Source: Caulobacter sp. RHG1
Lineage (GTDB): Bacteria > Pseudomonadota > Alphaproteobacteria > Caulobacterales > Caulobacteraceae
Assembly: GCF_013181195.1 (NCBI RefSeq)
Contig: NZ_SMZP01000004.1
Location: 248,001-312,000 of the forward strand
DNA: 64,000 bases
Direction: 5' to 3'
A program made the translations under genes and the position numbers. The notes beneath the pieces are model-generated. The model made no database searches. It was given only the letters and a program-made list of their open reading frames with translations, and was not told the origin of the DNA. This document shows, piece after piece, positions 7,556-16,076 of the stretch (position 1 is the stretch's first letter; each line of letters opens with the position of its first letter).

Positions 7556-8689
7556 ATGGCCACTACACGCGCCGCACTCACTGATTCAGACATCCGCATG
7601 CTCGTGAAGGGCGCGACGCCGGACGAGCGCGCCCTGGCGGCCCACAAGCTATGCCGCAACATCGACCGCGCTACGCTCGACGAAGAGGGGCGACAGGTCG
7701 CTCACGACATCCTGCGGGTCATGGCCGCCGACGCCGCCGAGCTGGTGCGCCGGGCGCTGGCCGTCACGCTGAAGAACTCGCCGGTCCTGCCGCCCGACGT
7801 CGCCAATCGCCTGGCGCGCGACGTCGACAGCGTCAGCCTGCCGATCATCAACTTCTCGCCGGTGTTCACTGACACCGACCTGGCCGAGATCGTCCGCGTG
7901 GGCGGTCCGAAGCGCCAGATGGCGGTGGCCAAGCGCTCGAAGCTGTCGACTCGGATCACCACCCTGCTGGTCGACCAGGGCGACGAGACAGTGGTCGCCG
8001 CCGCCTGCGCCAACGACAACGCCCGCTTCTCGGAAGTGGCGCTGCAGAAGGCGCTCGACCGCTTCGCCAAGTCCGAGCAGGTGCTGCAGGCCGTAGCCTA
8101 TCGCTCGGTCCTGCCGCTGGCCGTGACCGAACGCCTGATCGACATGGTCGGCGATCAGTTGCGCGACCACATTCTCAGCCACCACGCCCTGTCGGCGGAA
8201 CTGACCCTGGAGCTGATGATCGGCGCCAAGGAGCGGGCCACGATCGACCTGGTGGACCAGGCCGGCCGCGCCGCCGATCCCAAGGCCTTCGTCGCCCACC
8301 TGCACCGCGTGGGCCGCCTGTCGCCATCGCTGATCCTGCGGGGTCTGGCGCACGGGCATATGGCCTTCTTCGAGTGGGCGGTGGCCGAGCTGGCCGGCAT
8401 TCCTCATCACCGCACCTGGCTGATGATCCACGACGCCGGTCCCCTGGGCCTGAAGGCGATCTGCGAGCGGGCGGGACTGCCGCCGCGCCTGCTGCCGGCG
8501 TTCCGCGCGGGCGTCGACGCTTTCCACGGCCTGGAGTTCGACGGTCGCGCCCATGACCGAGAGCGCTTCCAGGAGCGGATGATCCAGCGCTTTCTCACCT
8601 CGTCCCACGCCGTATCGCGCGAGGACAGCGAGTACCTGATCGAGCGCATGGATCAGAGTGTCGAGAAACGTCAGGCCGCCTCGGCTTAA
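7556..8689 (+). CDS. DUF2336 domain protein
   Basis: 377 residues, all-helical, without signal peptide or membrane segment. The pattern of repeated helices (DIRMLVKGATPDERALAAHKL, VRRALAVTLKNSPVLPPDVA, LARDVDSVSLPIINFSPVFTD) is that of the DUF2336 family, a HEAT-repeat-like cytoplasmic protein of unknown function common in Caulobacterales and related orders. The function is not known and nothing here adds a catalytic motif. It is divergent from the hybrid kinase. The 148-base gap holds two ATCGTTAA direct repeats 31 bases apart (7471 and 7502). Confidence 0.8.
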   Translation: MATTRAALTDSDIRMLVKGATPDERALAAHKLCRNIDRATLDEEGRQVAHDILRVMAADAAELVRRALAVTLKNSPVLPPDVANRLARDVDSVSLPIINFSPVFTDTDLAEIVRVGGPKRQMAVAKRSKLSTRITTLLVDQGDETVVAAACANDNARFSEVALQKALDRFAKSEQVLQAVAYRSVLPLAVTERLIDMVGDQLRDHILSHHALSAELTLELMIGAKERATIDLVDQAGRAADPKAFVAHLHRVGRLSPSLILRGLAHGHMAFFEWAVAELAGIPHHRTWLMIHDAGPLGLKAICERAGLPPRLLPAFRAGVDAFHGLEFDGRAHDRERFQERMIQRFLTSSHAVSREDSEYLIERMDQSVEKRQAASA

Positions 8690-8758
8690 GGCCACGCGTC
8701 GAACGACTGTTCGAATTTGGACTGTGCAACTGCGCGGACCTGCGCCAGACTTGCTGTC

Positions 8759-9523
8759 ATGTCTGATCCGTCGTCCGGCGATGCTCGTCCCGCCGCCACC
8801 GTACTGCTGCTTCGAGACGCGCCTGATTTCGAGGTGCTCATGGTCAAGCGGCACCACCAGATCGACTTCGCCGGCGGCGCCTTGGTGTTCCCGGGCGGCA
8901 AGAGCCACCAGGGCGACCACGACCCGCGCTGGCGCGATCTGGCGTTCGGGTTCGACACCGAGTGCCAGGACGGCGCGCCGCTGCGGATCGCCGCCATCCG
9001 CGAGGCCTATGAGGAGGCCGGCGTGCTGCTGGCTCGCGACAAGGACGGCGCCTTCTATGCCGGCGAGGCGGCCAAGGACGTCCGGGCGGCGGTGGCCGAG
9101 GACAAGGTCGCCTTCATCGACGTGGTCGAGGACCTGGGCTTGAAGCTGGACCTGTCGGCCCTGACGGTGTTCGCGCGCTGGATCACGCCGCGGATGATGC
9201 CCAAGCGCTTCGACACGTGGTTCTACGTCGCCCATGCGCCGCTGGCCCAGCAGGCGATCTGCGATGGCCACGAGGCCGTCGACGCCGAGTGGATCGCTCC
9301 CGCGATGGCGCTGGACATGGCCGCCTCGGGCGCCCGCAAGGTGATCTTCCCCACGCGCATGAACCTGCAACTGCTGGCCGAGAGCGCCAGCCCGACCGAC
9401 GCGGTGATCCGGGCCGAGGGCAGGGCGCTGGTCACGGTCGAGCCGTGGGTCGACGGCCGCGTGCTGCGGATCCCCGACGATGCCGGCTACGGCGCAGTGA
9501 CCGAGCCGCTGGAGGCGCTCTAG
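8759..9523 (+). CDS. NUDIX hydrolase
   Basis: 254 residues from ATG 8759; an in-frame ATG 42 bases upstream would add 14 residues unlike the family. The Nudix box is the segment with REAYEEAGVLL, whose glutamates bind the metal used to hydrolyse a nucleoside diphosphate linked to another moiety. The N-terminus (AATVLLLRD...FEVLMVKRHH...FAGGALVFPGGK) and overall length match the long NUDIX group related to coenzyme A or nucleoside-diphosphate pyrophosphatases. The substrate is not determinable. The stop codon interlocks with that of the convergent lipoprotein gene (shared bases 9520-9523). Confidence 0.85.
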   Translation: MSDPSSGDARPAATVLLLRDAPDFEVLMVKRHHQIDFAGGALVFPGGKSHQGDHDPRWRDLAFGFDTECQDGAPLRIAAIREAYEEAGVLLARDKDGAFYAGEAAKDVRAAVAEDKVAFIDVVEDLGLKLDLSALTVFARWITPRMMPKRFDTWFYVAHAPLAQQAICDGHEAVDAEWIAPAMALDMAASGARKVIFPTRMNLQLLAESASPTDAVIRAEGRALVTVEPWVDGRVLRIPDDAGYGAVTEPLEAL

Positions 9524-10149
9524 CTCTTGACGCCCGGACCGGCGGCGTTGACCCAGCCGACGACTTCGCCGAGCACCTTGGCCACGGCCTCGTCGTAGGC
9601 CGGAACGATGGCGCCGACGCGGTTGTCGGCGGCCTTTACGCGCGCTTCGAAGATCTGGTCGCCTACCAAGACGCGATCGGTGTTGCGGTTCAGGACGCCA
9701 CGCACGCGCACGACGACCTCGGGCGCAGCCTTGGGGCCGTTCACGTAATCTGTCTCAAAGGTGCGGACCTCCAGACGCAGGACCAGATCGGCCTTGGCCA
9801 CCTCGCCGCGGCCGATCAGGCGGGCGCGGCCGGGGTCGTTCTCGAACGAACGGGCGACGGCTTCTTCGAACAGCACGAAGGCCGGCGAGACCCAGCGCGA
9901 GCCGGCGATATAGGCCACCTCGCCATTGGTGCTGGTCAGGATGCGGTCGCCAGCGGCGGCGCGGGTGAAGGCGCTGGGGGCCTTCAGCACGCCGAACATC
10001 GCGCCGGGCGGGCCTTTCGGCGCGCTGACCTCGGCCTGGCCGAAGCGGTACATGCCCACCGGCTTGGTCTTCGGGAAGACGCTGATACAGGCCGAGAGAC
10101 TGACGGCGACCGCCGAGACGGCCGCGATGCGGAGTGCGTTACGGATCAC
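9520..10149 (-). CDS. ABC transport auxiliary lipoprotein (PqiC/Mla-associated type)
   Basis: 209 residues with a lipoprotein signal peptide; the lipobox LSAC places the modified cysteine at residue 21. The remainder resembles the ABC-type transport auxiliary lipoprotein family, which accompanies MCE-domain lipid transporters and sits on the inner face of the outer membrane. It is the last gene of a four-gene operon: its start overlaps the mlaD-like stop by 4 bases. It probably completes the envelope-spanning path for phospholipids, as PqiC does for PqiB. Its 3' end interlocks with the NUDIX gene. Confidence 0.82.
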   Translation of the reverse strand: MIRNALRIAAVSAVAVSLSACISVFPKTKPVGMYRFGQAEVSAPKGPPGAMFGVLKAPSAFTRAAAGDRILTSTNGEVAYIAGSRWVSPAFVLFEEAVARSFENDPGRARLIGRGEVAKADLVLRLEVRTFETDYVNGPKAAPEVVVRVRGVLNRNTDRVLVGDQIFEARVKAADNRVGAIVPAYDEAVAKVLGEVVGWVNAAGPGVKS

Positions 10150-11084
10150 GGCTGGACCTCCACTTCCTTGGCGGGCGCCTTGCCGACCAGGCTCCGGGGA
10201 TTTTGTTCGACCTCGCCGACCAGGCGGTCTAGGGACTCGGCTGCCGACTGCAGGGTGACGATGGCGGCCGACAGCTGCGGCAGGCCGGTGCTGGCGAAGT
10301 CGCTGGTCGGGCCTTCCAGCTTGCCGACCATGCCGCGGGCGTCCTTGGCGGCGGCCTTCAGCTCGGCGGCGGCGTCGCCCAGTTCCTTCATGGTGCGCTT
10401 GGCGTCGCCTTCAACCAGGCCGTTGGCGTTGTTGGTCAGGCTGGTGATCGATTGCGCCGTCTGGTCGATGCTCTGCAGCGCCTTCTGGGCGTCGGCGATG
10501 ATCTCCTTGCGCTCGCGCAGCTCGGCGGTGACCGCCTGGACGTCGCTGAGCGAGGCGCTGAAGGTCTTGATGTTCTTGTCGCTGAGCACGCGATTGACGC
10601 GGTCCAAGGCCTCGATGGTGCGGGTCAGCACCGTGCCGCCGCCTTCCAGCAGGTCGGACAGGGCGCTGCGCTGGCTGCGCAGCACGGGCACCTTGCCGCC
10701 CTCGACCGTGTCCTTCAGCAGCTCCTTGTTGGGCGAGCCGGCGGTGATCTGGACGTAGTTCACGCCCGTGATGCCCTGCGGCTCCAGCGTGGCGTAGCTG
10801 TCGACCTTAATCGGCACGTCCGACGAGACGCGCACGCGGGCGATGACGCGGTTGGGGTCGGTCTTGTCCAGCTCGATGCGGCTGACCTCGCCGACCTTGA
10901 TGCCGTTGAAGTGCACTTCGCCGCCTTGCGACAGGCCGCGCACCGGACCGATGAACAGGATGTCGTACAGGTCGTAGTCGCGGCTGAAGCTGAGCTTGGC
11001 CAGCCAGACCACGAAGATCACCAGGCCCATGAACAGGGCCAGTGAAATGGCCCCGACCAGAGCGTAGTTGGCGTTTCTTTCCAT
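10146..11084 (-). CDS. mlaD: MlaD/MCE-domain lipid-binding protein
   Basis: 312 residues: an N-terminal membrane anchor (about 7-29), an MCE domain (about 38-120) with FIGPVRGLSQGGEVHFNGIKVGEV and PQGITGVNYVQI, then a long helical tail (about 150-300) with heptad-like character. MCE proteins form hexameric rings that carry phospholipids between the two membranes. The long helical tail is longer than in E. coli MlaD and closer to the needle-forming MCE proteins. It lies between the ATPase gene (gap 3 bases) and the lipoprotein gene (4-base overlap). Confidence 0.88.
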   Translation of the reverse strand: MERNANYALVGAISLALFMGLVIFVVWLAKLSFSRDYDLYDILFIGPVRGLSQGGEVHFNGIKVGEVSRIELDKTDPNRVIARVRVSSDVPIKVDSYATLEPQGITGVNYVQITAGSPNKELLKDTVEGGKVPVLRSQRSALSDLLEGGGTVLTRTIEALDRVNRVLSDKNIKTFSASLSDVQAVTAELRERKEIIADAQKALQSIDQTAQSITSLTNNANGLVEGDAKRTMKELGDAAAELKAAAKDARGMVGKLEGPTSDFASTGLPQLSAAIVTLQSAAESLDRLVGEVEQNPRSLVGKAPAKEVEVQP

Positions 11085-11087
11085 CGG

Positions 11088-11945
11088 TTACGTCCTCGCC
11101 TGCGCCTGGCTATCAGCGGGAGACGCCGCGGCGCGTCCTCGCGGGCCCAGGAAGTATTTCTGGATCCATGGATGTTCCGAACGCTCGAGCTCGCGCACGG
11201 GCGCCACGGTCACCACCTTCTTGTCGGCCAGCACGGCGACGCGGTCGGTGATGGCGTAGAGGCTGTCCAGATCGTGGGTGATCATGAAGACGGTCAGGTC
11301 GAGGCTGTCCGACAGGTCCTTGATCAGGTCGTCGAAGGCCGCCGCGCCGATCGGGTCCAGGCCCGCGGTCGGTTCGTCCAGGAACAAAAGCTCGGGGTCC
11401 ATGGCCAGGGCGCGGGCCAGGCCGGCGCGCTTGCGCATGCCGCCCGAAAGCTCGGCGGGCTTCAAAGTCGCCGCGCGAGCGGGCAGGCCGACCATGGCGA
11501 TCTTCAGATCAGCGATTTCCTCGACCTCGCGCTTGGGCAGGCGGGTGTGTTCGTAGAGCGGCGCGGAAACGTTCTCGCGCACGGTCAGGTTCGAGAAGAG
11601 GGCGCCCTGCTGGAACAACACGCCCCAGCGGCGCTCGACTGACGACCAGCGCCGGCGCGACGCCGTACGCATGTCGCCGCCGAACAGGCGCACCTGGCCG
11701 CCGTCGGGGACCTTCAGGCCGATGATGCTGTTGAGCAGGACGGACTTGCCGGTGCCCGAGCCGCCGACCACGCCCAGAACTTCCCCGCGCTCGACCTTCA
11801 GGTCCAGACCGTCGTGCACGACGTTGTCGCCGAAGCACGAAACCAGCCCGCGCACCTCGATGGGAAACTTCTCCGACTCGGCCGTATCGGCGACCAGGGA
11901 AGAGGGGGGCGGGGGAGGCGGCGGCGTCTTCTTGGCGCGGGTCAT
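11088..11945 (-). CDS. mlaF: ABC transporter ATP-binding protein, MlaF type
   Basis: 285 residues from the ATG at 11945, which overlaps the permease stop in an ATGA arrangement. The open frame continues upstream but runs antisense-like through the permease and is not coding there. Motifs: Walker A GGSGTGKS, Q-loop FQQGALF, signature LSGGMRKRAGLARAL (the MRKR form typical of Mla/Mkl ATPases), Walker B LLFLDEPTAGLDP and switch histidine in ITHD. A run of seven prolines near the N-terminus is unusual. It powers lipid movement through the MlaE-like permease encoded immediately upstream. Confidence 0.9.
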   Translation of the reverse strand: MTRAKKTPPPPPPPSSLVADTAESEKFPIEVRGLVSCFGDNVVHDGLDLKVERGEVLGVVGGSGTGKSVLLNSIIGLKVPDGGQVRLFGGDMRTASRRRWSSVERRWGVLFQQGALFSNLTVRENVSAPLYEHTRLPKREVEEIADLKIAMVGLPARAATLKPAELSGGMRKRAGLARALAMDPELLFLDEPTAGLDPIGAAAFDDLIKDLSDSLDLTVFMITHDLDSLYAITDRVAVLADKKVVTVAPVRELERSEHPWIQKYFLGPRGRAAASPADSQAQART

Positions 11946-13057
11946 ATGTCCAGCTCCATAAAGATCAGGGCGAAGACCGCGTCGATCAGGATGATGGCGA
12001 AGATGGCGTGCACGACCGAAGCGGTGACGCGACGGCCCAGCGACTCGACGTCGTTGCCGACCTCCATGCCTTGCCGGCAGCCGATGGCGGCGATCACCGC
12101 GGCCATGACCGGCGCCTTGCACATGCCGATCCAGAAGTGGGTGACGCCGATATAGTCGACGATCCGCTGCAGGAAGAAGGTCGGCGACAGGTCCAGCACG
12201 ACCCACACCACCAGCATGCCGCCGGCCAAGCCGGCCAGGGTGGCCACGAAGGTCAGCAGCGGAATGGTCAGCAGCAGGGCGGCGAAGCGCGGCAGGACCA
12301 AGGCTTCGTAGGGGTCCACGCCCATGACCTGCATGGCGTCGACCTCTTGGTTCATCTTCATCGAGCCGATCTCGGCCGCGAAGCTGGAGGCCGAGCGGCC
12401 GGCCAGCAGGATGGCCGTGATCAGGATGTTGAATTCGCGCATCACCGAGATGCCGATCAGTTCGACCGAATACACCTGAGCGCCGAAGTCGGTCAGCATG
12501 TTGGCGCCCAGCAGGGCCACCACCGCGCCGATGAAGAATGTGGTCACCGCCACGATCGGCATGGCGTCCAGGCCCGCGCGCTCGCACAGCGAAATGGTCG
12601 GGGCCCAGCGGATGCGACGCGGATCGGCGATGCAGCGGCCCACGGCGCTGAGCAGATGGCCTAGGAACACCAGGGTGCCGTAGCCATCCTTGAACAGGTC
12701 GAAGACCCCGCGGCCGATGCGTTCCAGCAGGGCGTGGAAGCCGTTGGGGCGGATGGTGGGCTCAGGCTCGACCTGGATGGCCGCGCCGACCAGTTCCAGC
12801 AGGCGCAGGACTTCGGGGCGGGCCTCGACGCGCCGGGCGTCCAGCGTATCGCCGCCGGCCCGCAGGATGGCGTAGGCGCCGGCGGTGTCGCAGCGATTGA
12901 CGCCGGTCAGGTCGAAATGGACGTCCTTGGGCGCCTTGACGGCCGCGGACAGTCGCAGCCCCGCGTCCAGCAGGCCGCGTGCGGTCCAATCTCCCGAGAG
13001 CGCCGCCGTCGAGCGGCCGTCCTGCTCGGTCAAGATGAAGTCCGCCGGTAGCGCCAT
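11942..13057 (-). CDS. mlaE: MlaE-family permease with N-terminal STAS-like domain
   Basis: 371 residues. Residues ~1-100 look like a STAS fold (GDWTARGLLDAG, VHFDLTGVNRCDTAGAYAIL); in E. coli this role is a separate protein, MlaB. The rest is the MlaE membrane domain, with ELIGISVMREFNILITAILLAGR and the MKMNQEVDAMQVMGVDP coupling helix that contacts the ATPase. It is the first gene of the operon permease-ATPase-MCE-lipoprotein. The fusion removes the need for a free MlaB. The promoter should lie in the 230-base gap shared with the chemoreceptor gene. Confidence 0.9.
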   Translation of the reverse strand: MALPADFILTEQDGRSTAALSGDWTARGLLDAGLRLSAAVKAPKDVHFDLTGVNRCDTAGAYAILRAGGDTLDARRVEARPEVLRLLELVGAAIQVEPEPTIRPNGFHALLERIGRGVFDLFKDGYGTLVFLGHLLSAVGRCIADPRRIRWAPTISLCERAGLDAMPIVAVTTFFIGAVVALLGANMLTDFGAQVYSVELIGISVMREFNILITAILLAGRSASSFAAEIGSMKMNQEVDAMQVMGVDPYEALVLPRFAALLLTIPLLTFVATLAGLAGGMLVVWVVLDLSPTFFLQRIVDYIGVTHFWIGMCKAPVMAAVIAAIGCRQGMEVGNDVESLGRRVTASVVHAIFAIILIDAVFALIFMELDI

Positions 13058-13212
13058 GAAATCCGTGAGCTTGTTTGGGCGTTATATCCAGGCCCTAAGC
13101 AGGACCTGACAAGGGCAAAACGCGCCAAGGCGCAGCTTGTTTCTGCTTGTGGCGACTCTGTGACGAAAAGTTTGTGGAGAGAGGTGTGACTACGGGGCGC
13201 ATCGCGCTTTGG

Positions 13213-13228
13213 TTCAATCTTGGTTAAC
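13213..13228 (+). promoter_or_regulatory. CtrA-like site upstream of the chemoreceptor gene
   Basis: TTCA-N7-TTAAC, one mismatch from the CtrA consensus TTAA-N7-TTAAC, 60-75 bases before the chemoreceptor start. Spacing of the two half-sites is exact. A single-mismatch match can arise by chance, so this is a candidate only. Confidence 0.35.
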
Positions 13229-13287
13229 GGATAGCCGTCACGAACATGGTCAACGAAACCTTACCGTCGAGTCGGAGTACCTAGAGC

Positions 13288-14853
13288 ATGAGTGCGGACG
13301 CGAAGCTGGACCAACGTATGGCCTTCATGCGCTTCGACGAACGCTCCCGCTCGGCGCTGCGAGCACTGAAGCCGTTGATCGACGCCGAGATCGGACCGGC
13401 GCTCGGCAAATTCTATGGCCAGATCCGCAGCTTCCCGGAAACGCGCGGCAAATTCCGCGACGAGACCCAAATGCAGGGCGCCGAGCGGGCCCAGGCCGCG
13501 CACTGGCGCCGCATCGCCCAGGCCGACTATGGCGCCAGCTACGTGCAGGACGCCCAGCGGATCGGGCAGGCTCACGTCGACGCCGACATCGAGCCGCGTT
13601 GGCATATCGGCGGTTATGCCGTCGTCACCGAGGAACTGATCCGGGCGGTGATCGCCAAGCGCGCCAAGGGTCTGTTCAGCAGCGCCAAGTCCGACGAGGA
13701 CCTGGCCAACGGCCTGGCGGCCCTGACCAAGGCAGTCTTCCTGGATATCGACCTGGCGATCTCCAGCTACCTCGCCGTGCTGGAAGAGGAGCGGGCCGAG
13801 CTGGAAGCCGAACGCCTGGCCGCCGAGCAGCGCCAGACCCAGGCCGTACAGGCCGTCGGCGCGGCCCTGTCGCGTCTGGCCGCCGGCGACCTGACCGCCC
13901 GCATCGAAGGCGAGTTGGCGCCCGAATTCCACAGCCTGCGCACCGATTTTGACCACGCTGTCGAGTCCCTGAGCGAGGCCATGCGCGCTGTCGACCACTC
14001 GGCCGGCGGCATCCGCTCGGGCGCCGACGAGATCGCCCGCAGCGCCGAGGATCTGTCGCAGCGCACCGAGCAGCAGGCCGCCACTCTGGAGCAGACCGCT
14101 GCGGCGGTCGAGGAACTGACCTCCGCCGTCAGCCGCACCGCCAAGGGGGCTCGCGAGGTTTCTTCCCGCGTCGGCGAAGCTTCGGCCGAAGCCGAGCGGT
14201 CGGGCGAGGTCGTCACCCGCGCCGCCGAGGCCATGACCAAAATCGAGGCCCAGTCGCAGCAGGTGAACCAGATCCTGGGCGTCATCGACGAGATCGCCTT
14301 CCAGACCAACCTGCTGGCCTTGAACGCTGGCGTCGAAGCCGCGCGCGCTGGCGAGGCCGGTCGCGGTTTCGCGGTGGTGGCGCAGGAAGTCCGGGCCCTG
14401 GCCCAGCGCTCGGCCGACGCGGCCAAGGAGATCAAGTCGCTGATCACCGAGAGCAGCCGCCAGGTCAGCGAAGGCGTCGATCTGGTCGGTCAGACGGGCC
14501 AGGCGCTGCGTGGCATCGTCGACAAGGTCGGCGGCATCGACGCACTGGTGAACGACATCGCCGCCTCGACCGGCGAGCAGGCCACGGCCCTTGGCCAGGT
14601 CAATTCGGCCGTGAACCAGCTGGATCAGGTGACCCAGCGCAACGCCGCCATGGTCTCGCAATCGACCGAGGCGACCCATGCGCTGCGCGTCGAGGCCCTG
14701 GATCTGTCGAACCGTGTCGGCGCGTTCCGCCTGGGCGGCCGCCCGCAGGTGGTGACCCCCGGCTTCCAGCCGACCTATCGCGAACGTCCGGCCGAGAACC
14801 CCGTCCACGCCGCCCGCGCCCGCGTCGCCGCCTTCGCCCGCCCAGGTCGGTAA
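13288..14853 (+). CDS. Globin-coupled methyl-accepting chemotaxis protein
   Basis: 521 residues without any membrane helix, so a soluble cytoplasmic receptor. Residues ~10-165 match a protoglobin/globin-coupled sensor domain: the proximal heme ligand is H96 in [19 protein letters not shown], the family hallmark. A HAMP-like linker follows (about 180-240), then the signalling domain, whose tip is near residues 334-366 with [15 protein letters not shown] and [12 protein letters not shown]. HemAT-type proteins of this class bind O2 and drive aerotaxis through CheW/CheA. No C-terminal CheR-tethering pentapeptide is seen and no other che genes are nearby. It converges with the LacI gene, with 3 bases between stops. 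Confidence 0.92.
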   Translation: MSADAKLDQRMAFMRFDERSRSALRALKPLIDAEIGPALGKFYGQIRSFPETRGKFRDETQMQGAERAQAAHWRRIAQADYGASYVQDAQRIGQAHVDADIEPRWHIGGYAVVTEELIRAVIAKRAKGLFSSAKSDEDLANGLAALTKAVFLDIDLAISSYLAVLEEERAELEAERLAAEQRQTQAVQAVGAALSRLAAGDLTARIEGELAPEFHSLRTDFDHAVESLSEAMRAVDHSAGGIRSGADEIARSAEDLSQRTEQQAATLEQTAAAVEELTSAVSRTAKGAREVSSRVGEASAEAERSGEVVTRAAEAMTKIEAQSQQVNQILGVIDEIAFQTNLLALNAGVEAARAGEAGRGFAVVAQEVRALAQRSADAAKEIKSLITESSRQVSEGVDLVGQTGQALRGIVDKVGGIDALVNDIAASTGEQATALGQVNSAVNQLDQVTQRNAAMVSQSTEATHALRVEALDLSNRVGAFRLGGRPQVVTPGFQPTYRERPAENPVHAARARVAAFARPGR

Positions 14854-14856
14854 GGT

Positions 14857-15912
14857 CTAGCGCGGCGGCGGGGCCGTCGAGGCGCGGTGGATCAAGGTGA
14901 AGGGCAGAAGCTCTTCGGCTGGCCATGCGGGCGCCTCGTCGCCGCCCTTGGCCTTGCCGATCAGCAGCCGCGCGGCCAGCGAAGACATCTCCGCCACTGG
15001 CTGGCGCACGGTCGTCAGCTGTGGCCGGCTGAAGCGGGCGCTGGAGCTGTCGTCGAAGCCGGCCACCGAGATGTCGCCCGGTGTCATCAATCCCGCCTCG
15101 GCGATGGCCGCCATGCAGCCCAGGGCCATGTCGTCGTTGCTGGCGAAGATCGCCGTCGGCCGCTCGGGCATGGCCAGCATGGCCTTGGTCTGCTCGACGC
15201 CCGACTGGAAGGTGAAGTCGCCCTGGCGCACCCAGCCGTTGGCCACCGGCAGGCCGCGGTCGCGCATCGCCGCCAGATAGCCCTCGCGCCGCGCCTGGCT
15301 GGCGCCATAGCGCGGCTCGCCGACGATGAAGCCGATGCGGCGGTGGCCCAGGCCGATCAGGTGCTGGGTCATGTCGCGAGCGGCGGCAGCGTCGTCCATG
15401 TGGACGCGCGGTCCTGGACCGTCGGCGCGCTCCGGGCCGATGCGGACATACGGCGTGCCGGCCTTGTCCAGCATCTCCAGCACCAGCGGGTCGTCGGAGG
15501 AGGGCGGGGTCAGGATCACGCCGTCGGGCTTAAGCGCAGCCAGGAAGGCGGCTACGTTCTGGCGCACGCGCGGGCCCTGGTGGTCGATCAGCTCGATCAG
15601 CAGGTGGTAGCCGGCCTCGCGGCACTCCAGCGTCGCGCCCAGCTGGATGCGCGATAGGTAGTCGGCGCCGCGCTCGCTCTGCCAGTGGTCGATGGTCAGG
15701 GCCGCATCGACGAAGACGGCGATCACGAATGACCGTGAGCCGGCCAGGCTGCGCGCCGACAGGTTGGGGCTGTAGCCGAGATCGCCCGCCGCCAGCAGCA
15801 CGCGATCGCGCATGGCGGGCCGGACATTCGGCTCCTTGTTCATCACCCGCGAAACGGTCTTGATCGAAACGCCCGCGCGGGCGGCGACGTCGTAGATCGT
15901 CACCGAAGCCAT
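14857..15912 (-). CDS. LacI-family transcriptional regulator
   Basis: 351 residues from the ATG at 15912; earlier in-frame codons would add 35 unrelated residues before the helix-turn-helix. The DNA-binding domain (residues 2-58) has TIYDVAARAGVSIKTVSRVM with hinge NLSARSLAGSRS; the rest is a periplasmic-binding-protein-like effector domain (VILTPPSSDDP, HRRIGFIVGEPRYGASQAR, FASNDDMALGC, TTVRQPV). The effector is likely a sugar or sugar acid. It is divergent from an MFS sugar-type transporter gene, its probable target. A perfect LacI-type palindrome lies further along, before the esterase at 18218. Confidence 0.92.
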   Translation of the reverse strand: MASVTIYDVAARAGVSIKTVSRVMNKEPNVRPAMRDRVLLAAGDLGYSPNLSARSLAGSRSFVIAVFVDAALTIDHWQSERGADYLSRIQLGATLECREAGYHLLIELIDHQGPRVRQNVAAFLAALKPDGVILTPPSSDDPLVLEMLDKAGTPYVRIGPERADGPGPRVHMDDAAAARDMTQHLIGLGHRRIGFIVGEPRYGASQARREGYLAAMRDRGLPVANGWVRQGDFTFQSGVEQTKAMLAMPERPTAIFASNDDMALGCMAAIAEAGLMTPGDISVAGFDDSSSARFSRPQLTTVRQPVAEMSSLAARLLIGKAKGGDEAPAWPAEELLPFTLIHRASTAPPPR

Positions 15913-15936
15913 CAGTCCGCCCCACGCCCTGCGAGA

Positions 15937-15982
15937 TTCCAACACATGCAGGCAACCTAGAGCTTGATGAAGCCTGTTGGAA
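15937..15982. promoter_or_regulatory. Spaced inverted repeat between LacI and MFS genes
   Basis: TTCCAACA at 15937-15944 and its exact complement TGTTGGAA at 15975-15982, 30 bases apart. The site lies in the divergent promoter region, 25 bases from the regulator's start. The spacing places the arms about 3.6 helical turns apart centre to centre. It could be a pair of half-operators for this regulator, but it is not a classical contiguous LacI operator. Confidence 0.3.
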
Positions 15983-16076
15983 ACTCCGGATCGCTGAACG
16001 CCGCCTCTTGTCTGCAAGACGGCGCGCGGCCACTGTCCCCGGCGACACGGCGAAAGACCGTGGGGGAGAGGTGAAG

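Noticed and set aside
11946..12587. N-terminal extension of the MlaF ATPase through the permease gene
   Set aside because: The extension is an arginine/glycine-rich shadow of mlaE; the ATG at 11945 overlaps the permease stop as ATGA and starts a normal-length ATPase.
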